DNA of 10,457 nucleotides. Source: Bacteroidales bacterium UBA1217 (GTDB lineage: Bacteria; Bacteroidota; Bacteroidia; Bacteroidales; P3). Both the position numbers and the translations under genes were made by a program. The DNA lies in assembly GCA_002309335.1 (NCBI GenBank), contig DBXH01000005.1, positions 180-10,636 on the forward strand. The letters run 5' to 3'. How positions within the stretch are numbered: the first letter of the stretch is position 1; the number at the start of each line of letters is the position of its first letter. Positions 1-7,000 of this stretch are shown here, piece after piece. Below the pieces are notes generated by a model that searched no databases, was not told where the DNA came from, and saw nothing but the letters and a program-made list of their open reading frames with translations.

Positions 1-6
1 TTTTAT

Positions 7-34
7 ACCCCGTAGGGGTTTTCTTTTTGTTTTT
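7..34 (+). terminator. Terminator-like hairpin of a gene left of the window
   Basis: ACCCC (7-11) and GGGGT (15-19) form a 5-bp stem around the loop GTA, followed by a T-rich run interrupted by single C and G bases up to about 34. This fits a short Rho-independent terminator for a gene ending left of the window on the + strand. The stem is short and the upstream gene is not visible, so the call is moderate. Confidence 0.45.
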
Positions 35-124
35 GATGCGTTTGTCCTGTCATTTAATTAGTGCAACCATCCTTTTTTTGTTCCATTCTGGCAATAAACA
101 TTGAGAATTTTCGTTTTTGAGAAT

Positions 125-811
125 ATGAAGACTAAGTTATATATTTTATTGTTCGCTGTGTTGAGCTTTGCCTCCTGTCGGCAGGCGGAGAAGGCTGATG
201 ATACACAGCTGCGTACGGGCGATTTGATTTTTGTCGGAATCCCTTACGACTATGAACTGACCGACACCTCCGGTATGGATGCCGCCATTGTCGACGCTAC
301 GGGCGACAGCCTGGGAGTCAATTATATACACGTTGCCATTGTCGAGGTGGACGGTGATTCGGTGTGGATTATCGACGCTACCGCCAAAAGGGGCGTGGAC
401 CGCTATCCTATCGACACCTTCTGCTGCGATTTCCGCCTGAAGGATGGCTCCTATCCGCAGTTCGACGTTATGCGGCTGAAAGAGAGTCCCGACTGTGCTG
501 ATTTTATTGATAACGCCAAGGGTTATATCGGCAGGAAATACGACCTTGCTTTCTCGCCCGACAATGAGGAACAGTATTGCAGTGAGCTGGTACGCAATGC
601 GTTCCGTAATGCCGACGGTTCATATATCTTCGGCGAGGCTCCGATGAATTTCAAGGGTCCCGACGGCGAGTTCCCGCCATACTGGGTACAGCTTTTCGAG
701 TGGCTCGGCTCACCCATTCCGCAGGACGTGATGGGAACAAACCCCAGCGATATGTCGAAAGACACCAACCTGGTATATATTATGTCATTAAATTGTAAGA
801 CAATGAAATAA
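125..811 (+). CDS. YiiX/YebB-like NlpC/P60-type cysteine hydrolase, lipoprotein
   Basis: This is a 228-residue exported protein resembling the permuted papain-like (YiiX/YebB) branch of the NlpC/P60 superfamily. These are predicted cysteine amidases or peptidases acting on cell-wall peptides or lipid amides; the substrate cannot be read from sequence. Seen: a signal peptide (residues 1-17) ending in FASC with Cys18 as the likely lipidated residue; GDLIF near residue 33; the permuted-family histidine in IHVAIVE (His69); and the presumed nucleophile in YCSELV (Cys152). The His-before-Cys order is the mark of circular permutation. An in-frame TTG lies 8 codons upstream at 101, but ATG at 125 gives a clean lipoprotein signal and is preferred. 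The gene stands alone: a hairpin and a 116-bp gap separate it from the next operon. Family call confident, function inferred. Confidence 0.85.
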   Translation: MKTKLYILLFAVLSFASCRQAEKADDTQLRTGDLIFVGIPYDYELTDTSGMDAAIVDATGDSLGVNYIHVAIVEVDGDSVWIIDATAKRGVDRYPIDTFCCDFRLKDGSYPQFDVMRLKESPDCADFIDNAKGYIGRKYDLAFSPDNEEQYCSELVRNAFRNADGSYIFGEAPMNFKGPDGEFPPYWVQLFEWLGSPIPQDVMGTNPSDMSKDTNLVYIMSLNCKTMK

Positions 812-822
812 AGTAGGAAATG

Positions 823-853
823 AAAAGGACAATTGTACAAGTCCCTTTTGTAT
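823..853 (+). terminator. Probable terminator after the cysteine hydrolase gene
   Basis: AAAAGGAC (823-830) pairs with GTCCCTTTT (841-849) with one bulged C. The loop AATTGTACAA (831-840) is itself largely self-complementary. The arm starts 11 bases after the stop codon at 811, and the sequence runs into a T-rich stretch. Because one arm is A-rich and the other T-rich it could work in both directions, but only the + strand has a gene ending here. Confidence 0.55.
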
Positions 854-859
854 TGTCAC

Positions 860-896
860 TTAACTCCTTTTAACTCACATCTAACCCTTTTAACTC
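860..896 (+). repeat. Phased TTAACTC direct repeats upstream of the operon
   Basis: CCTTTTAACTC occurs twice, at 866-876 and 886-896, exactly 20 bp apart. A shorter TTAACTC lies at 860-866, 10 bp before the end of the first full copy. The array sits 31 bp before the start codon at 928, between the preceding terminator-like hairpin and the four-gene operon. Spacing of about one and two helical turns is what stacked binding sites of a regulator would show, but chance in a pyrimidine-rich stretch is possible. No convincing TAnnTTTG promoter box was found in this gap. Confidence 0.4.
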
Positions 897-927
897 CACC
901 CAAAAAAACATTAACACCCTCTTGATT

Positions 928-2487
928 ATGAAAATAAACAGACTTGCATTTGTGTTTCTGATAATAGGTTTTGTCGGTGTCAATCAGTTGTTTGCACAGG
1001 CCGATCAAGACCAGGACACCCTTATGTGGAGCGGCCGCAAATACGGCGTGGTTACAGAGCGCTATGTTCCTTCGGTGGTGATGGTCTATTATCAGCGCAC
1101 CTCGGCTGAGCCGCCTTTCCAGTCGTGGAGCAAGAACAACACTCGTGGCCATATAGCAGAGTATGAGATTATTAACAACAGTATATATCTTAATAAGATA
1201 GAGGCGAAACGCTTCCGCACAAGGGGCAGTAACCTTTGGTCCGCCTCGGGTATCGATACGATAGTGAAACCCGAGTATTTTGATATTATGTCGTTGGATA
1301 CCAATCAGTCCGATGTCGAGGGTGCTGTGTTGGCCGACTGGTTCTCGGGTGTTCTGGAGCTTAGACTTGTGCCGAAGGACAAGAAGGAGCAGAAGAGCGA
1401 CGAGGCCAAAGGCACTAGATACCTGAACATTGTCGACGGCAGGATTGTCGACAATGTGTTTCTTTCAGATGAGATTCTTGCCAATTATAAGGCAGGCAAG
1501 GCGAAACTGGGGCACTCACAGGCTGTGATGTATCATCGGAATAACAGGTTCAAGGAGTTCTATCTGCGTTGTGCAATGGACCGCGAGGAGGTGACCTACA
1601 ACGGTCATAAAGGACTTTTCCAGAAGGAGGCCAACGGACTTACGCTGGTGATGGAGTTCTTTGGCAACGACCCTACAAAATGCGAAACCAACTGGCTTGG
1701 TAGAGTGCGTGAAGACAGTGGCGCCCCGTTTGGCTCGTGGGTGCTTCGCGACGACTCGCTCTTTCTGTCTGAAATAACAACCCACAACGATAGCGGCAAG
1801 CATGGACAGGGGATGTCGGACTATCTGGCCGACAGCATCGTAGACGGAGTGGGCTATTGCCACCGCCGTTTCACTGCCGACCACTGCTTTTTTGCCGACT
1901 GGCTGAACGGCGAGTATGTGATCCATTACGGCAACTGGCAGACCAACAGCTTCGGTGTGGCCGACTATGTGGTCTATAAGACCCAGAAGATAAGGGTGAA
2001 AGATGGCGTTGTGAAGTCGTCGCAATTCTCGCCGAGCAGTTTTGAGGATGACGAGAAGGAACTATCTGCAACGGAGTTTAAGATTTGCAACGAGAACCAA
2101 ATCTGGTCGGTCGACGACAAGCAGCTGGCCGAGGTTGTAGGTAACTACAAGTCGCCCAAAAAGAATCCCGCCTATAAGGGCGACAAGACGGTGCTGCGCA
2201 ACTGGTTTCTGAACCAGCCTATCACCGACGAGCGCGCCAAGGACCGCCTCTTCCGCGTACGCATTGGCTTTATGGTCAATTGTGATGGCAAAGCCGGCCG
2301 CTGGCAGCTTATCAGCAAGAACAAAGGCGAGCTGTTCGAGTTTGCCAATATGGTACTCGAGACGGTGAAGACTATGCCGCAGAACTGGATTCCCGCCACC
2401 GACAGGAAAGGCAACGCCGTGGATTGCTGGCAGATACTCGAGTTTACGATAAGCAACGGCATATTGACCAACGCCAATTACAAATGA
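928..2487 (+). CDS. Secreted protein with internal duplication and TonB-like C-terminal domain
   Basis: This is a 519-residue exported protein that I do not recognise as a named family. ATG at 928 is preferred over TTG at 922 because it starts a good signal peptide (1-22, hydrophobic core then LFA-QAD, a typical Bacteroidetes cleavage context). The mature part seems to contain a tandem duplication. In repeat 1 (about 61-177) PPFQSW is followed by NNSIYLNKI, LADWFSGV and VDGRIVDN; in repeat 2 (about 265-366) APFGSW is followed by DDSLFLSEI, FADWLNGEY and VKDGVVKSS. The last about 80 residues (from FRVRIGFMVNCDGKAG at 442, through MPQNWIPA at 483-490, to LEFTIS) match the pattern of the TonB C-terminal domain common in Bacteroidetes periplasmic proteins. 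There is no N-terminal anchor like that of a true TonB, so a periplasmic partner-binding role is inferred. Its stop overlaps the next start (ATGA), implying translational coupling. Confidence 0.8.
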   Translation: MKINRLAFVFLIIGFVGVNQLFAQADQDQDTLMWSGRKYGVVTERYVPSVVMVYYQRTSAEPPFQSWSKNNTRGHIAEYEIINNSIYLNKIEAKRFRTRGSNLWSASGIDTIVKPEYFDIMSLDTNQSDVEGAVLADWFSGVLELRLVPKDKKEQKSDEAKGTRYLNIVDGRIVDNVFLSDEILANYKAGKAKLGHSQAVMYHRNNRFKEFYLRCAMDREEVTYNGHKGLFQKEANGLTLVMEFFGNDPTKCETNWLGRVREDSGAPFGSWVLRDDSLFLSEITTHNDSGKHGQGMSDYLADSIVDGVGYCHRRFTADHCFFADWLNGEYVIHYGNWQTNSFGVADYVVYKTQKIRVKDGVVKSSQFSPSSFEDDEKELSATEFKICNENQIWSVDDKQLAEVVGNYKSPKKNPAYKGDKTVLRNWFLNQPITDERAKDRLFRVRIGFMVNCDGKAGRWQLISKNKGELFEFANMVLETVKTMPQNWIPATDRKGNAVDCWQILEFTISNGILTNANYK

Positions 2488-2819
2488 AACCGCTGCTTGT
2501 CCATACACGTCGTTTCCCGCCGCGCAGATTTCACGCTATCACGTTGTTCCCTTTTGTTTTCTACAATGGGCAGCCGATGGATGAAATCGAAGTCAGGCAC
2601 GAGACGGTACATTTATGGCAACAGGCTGCATTGCTGATAGTTGGCTTTTATATTCTTTATCTTGTCTTCTGGCTTGCCGGTGTTGTTATTTATCGTGACC
2701 TTGACAGGGCTTATCGCGGGATTCCTTTTGAGAGGTCGGCTTATATTCTTGAAAGTCAATCGGTAGTGACGCCGCTGAAGCAGTCGTTTCATTGGCTCCG
2801 CTGCCTTAAAACAGTATGA
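2484..2819 (+). CDS. Small membrane protein with HExxH zinc-peptidase-like motif
   Basis: This 111-residue protein starts at ATG 2484, inside the ATGA overlap with the preceding stop. In-frame codons further upstream would extend it into the previous gene and are not favoured. It carries HETVH at residues 39-43 followed by LWQQ, then one strongly hydrophobic segment (about 48-69), then IPFERSAY at 80-87. HExxH is the zinc-binding and catalytic signature of gluzincin-type metallopeptidases. Glu83 in FERSAY could be the third zinc ligand, as small Bacteroidetes proteins of this kind, as I recall them, usually show HExxHxxQ plus FExEAY. Full-length homologues, as I recall, are of about this size, so it is probably not a truncated M56 or M48 enzyme. 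Peptidase activity is inferred, not shown. It lies 4 bp before the EFR1 gene. Confidence 0.75.
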   Translation: MKPLLVHTRRFPPRRFHAITLFPFVFYNGQPMDEIEVRHETVHLWQQAALLIVGFYILYLVFWLAGVVIYRDLDRAYRGIPFERSAYILESQSVVTPLKQSFHWLRCLKTV

Positions 2820-2823
2820 TGAT

Positions 2824-3588
2824 ATGATTTTGTATTACTCTGGCTGTGGCAACAGCAAGTTTGTAGCAGAGGAACTGGCGCGTCTGACATCCGATAACCT
2901 GCAAAAAATTGATCCCAACGACACCGCTCCGAGTCTGACGCTCAGAGGCGATGAGCCGCTGGGTATTGTCTGCCCTGTCTACGCTTGGGCTGTGCCGCGT
3001 CTGGTGGATGATTATATAAAACGCCTGTCAGTTAACGAGAACCCCGCCTATTGCTACCTTGCCTGCACCTGTGGCGACAGCGTGGGCCGCACTCCCGAAC
3101 GCTTTGCAAAGACATTGCGCTCCAAGGGGTGGCATCTTGATGCCGCATTTGGTTTTGTAATGCCCGAGACATATATCAATCTCAAAGGATTTAACCTTGA
3201 TACGTCCGAAAGCGAGCGGCGCAAGATTGCTGCCGTCCGTGAGCGGCTGCCTGAGGTGGCGGAATGCATAAGGAAACATAAGCAAGTGATTGACGTTGTG
3301 CGCGGTCCTGTACCGGTGCTGACATCATACGTTGCCAATCCATTGTTCTATGGCTTGCTTATCACCGACCGCAAATTTCACGCCACGGACGACTGCATCC
3401 ATTGCGGACAATGTGAGCAGGTGTGTCCGCTAAACAACATCGCTATGGTCGATGGCAAGCCCCGTTGGAACGGCCAATGCACCAACTGTATGGCCTGCTA
3501 CCACCATTGTCCCAAGAATGCCATCCATTTCGGCAAAGCCACTCTTGGCAAGGGACAGTATTATTTTGGACATAGGGAAGATGCTTGA
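2824..3588 (+). CDS. EFR1-family flavodoxin-ferredoxin (two 4Fe-4S clusters)
   Basis: This is a 254-residue cytosolic redox protein of the EFR1 type: an N-terminal flavodoxin-like half and a C-terminal bacterial ferredoxin half. Seen: the FMN-phosphate loop YYSGCGNSKFVA at about 4-15 (canonical members read SGTGNT); the flavodoxin-like VCPVYAWAVPR region; then two complete cluster motifs, C191-x2-C194-x2-C197-x3-C201-P and C219-x2-C222-x2-C225-x3-C229-P. All eight ligand cysteines are present. It presumably moves electrons between FMN and the clusters; the partner is unknown. It has no signal peptide. The start at 2824 lies 4 bp after the preceding stop, and its end overlaps yqaA by 8 bp, so it is inside the operon. 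Length and layout are normal for the family. Confidence 0.9.
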   Translation: MILYYSGCGNSKFVAEELARLTSDNLQKIDPNDTAPSLTLRGDEPLGIVCPVYAWAVPRLVDDYIKRLSVNENPAYCYLACTCGDSVGRTPERFAKTLRSKGWHLDAAFGFVMPETYINLKGFNLDTSESERRKIAAVRERLPEVAECIRKHKQVIDVVRGPVPVLTSYVANPLFYGLLITDRKFHATDDCIHCGQCEQVCPLNNIAMVDGKPRWNGQCTNCMACYHHCPKNAIHFGKATLGKGQYYFGHREDA

Positions 3589-4012
3589 ACAACTTGGACT
3601 TTTCGGTCTTTTTTTAGGGTGCGCCCTTTCGGCGACTATCATTCCGTTTTCGTCTGAGGCGTTGCTTGCGGGGGCTCTCTTATTGAACGACCGGCTTTGG
3701 CTTGTGGTGTTTGTCGCTGCCGCAGGCAACACGCTGGGTGGTATGGTCAGTTTCCTGTTGGGATGGCTCTGCAAGTGGGACTGGCTGGAGAAATATCTGA
3801 AAGTCAATCGCCAGAAACTTGACAGAATGCATTCTGCCGTCAGCCGCTATGGCTATCCGGCTGCACTTTTCGCCTGGCTGCCAGTCGTTGGCGACCTCAT
3901 CGCCATTGCTATGGGTTTGCTGCGTCTGCGGCCGTTGCCTACGGCAGTTCTGATGTTCATTGGAAAATTGGCACGCTACATTGTCGTCGCCGGCATTTTC
4001 AATATGTTCTGA
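3581..4012 (+). CDS. yqaA: YqaA family inner-membrane protein (DedA/SNARE-associated type)
   Basis: This 143-residue polytopic membrane protein closely resembles E. coli YqaA (about 142 residues). Seen: the N-terminal helix with SATIIPFSSEALLAG, the GNTLGG motif at 49-54, the loop motif LPVVGDL with Pro101 and Asp105, and GKLARY near the C-terminus. These are the conserved positions of the VTT/SNARE-associated domain, whose larger DedA members act in lipid-carrier translocation and envelope homeostasis; YqaA's own substrate is not established. The frame stays open upstream to about 3452, but that part overlaps the ferredoxin motifs in another frame and looks non-genuine. ATG 3581 (MLEQLGLF, preceded by AGGGAAG) matches the family N-terminus. 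It overlaps the EFR1 stop by 8 bp, and its own end overlaps the convergent GH2 gene by 14 bp. Confidence 0.9.
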   Translation: MLEQLGLFGLFLGCALSATIIPFSSEALLAGALLLNDRLWLVVFVAAAGNTLGGMVSFLLGWLCKWDWLEKYLKVNRQKLDRMHSAVSRYGYPAALFAWLPVVGDLIAIAMGLLRLRPLPTAVLMFIGKLARYIVVAGIFNMF

Positions 4013-7000
4013 TTTCGTCGATCATCAGCCAAGCCTTGTTGCCTTTATAGGTGTGCCAGTCGGGTAGTGTGGCGGGGTGGATGATGCGGATTTTTATCTC
4101 TTTATCAGCCTGTTTTGATTTATGTCCAATCTTGTATCGTGGGTGAATGCTATAGACTATGGACTGGTGTCCGTGTTTTTCGTCTTTTACCGAGCCTTGC
4201 ATTTGAAATGGAATCCATTTTTTTTGTGACTTAGACCATATCTCCACGCTTTGTGGCAACACTACCCATTCGTCGGGAGCGTGAGCAAACTGCACTTTCA
4301 CTGTCCAATAATCTCTGCTTGAAACCGTAATGTTCATCAGCAGTGTGTCCACTCCGGTCCAGCCAGTCCAGCCCTCGCTCCAGTCGCCCGCAACGCCACG
4401 TTTTCCATCATAAAGATGATTCGGGAAATATTTGTTGTAGGGTGCACTTGGAGGAGTGGAGACTTTGACATTCTTCACGAAATTACCAGGTCTCTCATAC
4501 GCCAAGGACTTGTCAATAAGGTCGTTCTTGTCAAAATTGTTGTCACGATAGTTTAAAGATGTCACTTCCAACCTATAGTGGGGCTGTACTGTGAATCGGA
4601 ACGTATATGTGCTGTCGCCGCTGAGACGATATGGTTCACGAACGCCGGGGCCGCAGGTGGCGGTGCCGAGGCCTGCTATGCGGCTGTCGATGTTGAGTAT
4701 GCTGTACAGGTTGTCGGGTTCGGGCATTTTCCACCAGCGGTCGTAAGCGGCAACAACGGTGTCTTCATAGTCGTGTTGGCTGAAATTGAACAATTTGCAG
4801 CCGTCTATTGCTATCTGAAGCGCTTGTGCGCTCTTGCGGTCGCTCAAGTCCAGCAGGTAAGCTTCCAGATTGCCTTCTTCCTGCGGGACAGCGTGATATT
4901 TGGTGTTGTCGCCGGCGCTGTACCATTCTCCAAGCCTTCCAGCGGTGCGGCGGTCAGGATAGCGCTCTGTGTCGTAGCCCCGCCACGTCGTCTCCTTAAA
5001 TGAACGCGGCAATTTGGCTTGCAGTCCTACACGAGCAAAGGTCTTGAACACACCCTCGCCTTGCAGTCTGACGCTTATCTGCATTGAGCCGTCGTTGGAT
5101 ATCTCGATGATTTCCCTCACAGGCATCGTCTCGCCGTTGTCAGTCGTCAGGTCGTATTCCATCACCACTTCCGCTGCCGCACAGCGCCAAGTGTCGAAAG
5201 AGACATCGTTTATTTCAAACTTTAAGTTATCAACCTTCAGGTTCTGTAGTCCCTCCCAGGCTGCGGCACCATTGCGGTCGGCGCGGTCGTTCTGGGTAGG
5301 TGGCCGCCACAGGTTGAGGTGTATGTCGCGCAGCATCTCCTGCCCTTGCCAGATGTATTGCTTTATTGTGCAGGCTTTTCTGTCGAAGGTTATAGAGAAA
5401 TCCTTACCTTTGATGGTCCCGTTTTGAAGGTCAATGTCTAAGGGCTCTTTCGTAAATCTTTTAGGAATGACGGGTTCTAGCGGGTGCAATGTTACCTCGT
5501 CAGGCTTTATCCCGCCATATACCGCCTTCACTTCCTCCATACAGGCATAGGGATTGCCGTAGGCGTCGCATATCCCGTTGGCGCAGAAGTCGTTGTCGTC
5601 CTCGATGCCAGGCAGCTCTCCAAGGTCGCCGCCGAGCGATATTTGCGGATAGCGATAGAAAACATCCACAATACCTTTGCCCATCGGCAGGGCAGGGGTG
5701 CGGTCGAGGCCCTGGTCTTGCCAGTCCCAGATAAAGCCGCCTTGCAGCGATGGGTATTTGCGTATAGTGTCCCAGTAGTCGCTCAGACCGCCAAGACTGT
5801 TGCCCATCGCGTGGCAGTATTCGACCATAATGTAAGGCCGGAGGGAATTTTGAATGTTGAATTGTGAATTATGAATTGTGAGGCCGTTGCGTATGGAGTC
5901 CATAGTTCTGCCATACCAAGCAATATAGTCCACGCTTGGGTACATAATGCCGACGATGTCGGTGTTCCAGTCCAGCTCGGCGCGCTCATAGCTGACAGGT
6001 CGAGTCGGGTCAACGACCTTCAGCTTGCGATAGGCCTCCTCAAAACAGACGCCGTTGCCGCACTCGTTGCCTAACGACCAGACGATTACCGACGGATGAT
6101 TGCGGTCGCGCTTCACCATATTGTTCACGCGGTACCATATAGGCTCGGTCCACTCCGCCTTTTTGGCCAGGCTATGCTCACCATATCCCTGCGCGTGGCT
6201 TTCATTGTTGGCCTCGTCCCACACGTACAGGCCGTAGCGGTCGCAGAGGTCGTACCAGTATTCGTCGTCTGGGTAGTGGCAGGTGCGCACAGCGTTGATG
6301 TTGTTCTCTTTCATCAGGCGGACGTCCCTTTCCATATCCTCGCGGCTCACGACGTGGCCTGTAAAAGCGTTGTGTTCGTGGCGGTTCACGCCCTTTATGG
6401 TCACCGGCTTGCCGTTGACGCACAGCAGGCCGTTTTTGATTTCCACCGTGCGGAAGCCAATCTGTTTCTCGATGGTTTGAATAGTGCGGCCGTTCTTGTC
6501 TTTCAGCCTGATTGTGATGGTGTAGAGATCAGGACTCTCTGCCGACCAAGGTTTTACGCCGCCGGTTCTTAATTCCGTAAGAGTGAGCAGAAAAGCGGTG
6601 TCGAGTTCGATGAAAGGCAGCCTTTTTTCAACGCTCAATTCAGGAACTGATACTTCTGCAAGCAGGCCGTCGCTGTGGCCTTGTCCGTATATTGTCAGGT
6701 TCAGTTTGCCAGTGCTATAGTCGGTGGTATCTAACGTTGCGTCAATGCGATAGTCGGTGATGTGGTTTTTCGGCAAGCTATACATCGTTACGTCGCGCGT
6801 GATGCCGCTCATACGCCACATATCCTGGCATTCAAGATAGCTGCCGTTGCTCCAACGGTGCAGGATGATGCATATACGATTTTTACCGGTATGCAGCTGG
6901 CTGCCAATCTCCCATTCCGCCGGTGTCTTCGAGTCTTCGCTGTAGCCGACGAACACACCGTTGATATACAGCTCCACTGCCGACGATGCCGCACCGATGC

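Noticed and set aside
32..62. TTTG-N19-TAATTAGT as a promoter for the cysteine hydrolase gene
   Set aside because: Spacing fits the Bacteroidetes pattern, but the -7 part matches only three of six defined positions in an AT-rich stretch.
1516..2025. 169-codon - strand frame opposite the duplicated secreted protein
   Set aside because: No domain, no signal, and the opposite strand has a coherent secreted protein with a TonB-like end.
3452..3580. 43-codon N-terminal extension of YqaA
   Set aside because: It overlaps the second iron-sulfur motif of the EFR1 gene in another frame, and YqaA homologues start at the MLEQLGLF equivalent.
6096..6572. 158-codon + strand frame antisense to the GH2 catalytic domain
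   Set aside because: Shadow of the conserved TIM-barrel coding sequence; composition is a valine- and alanine-rich mirror of the true frame.
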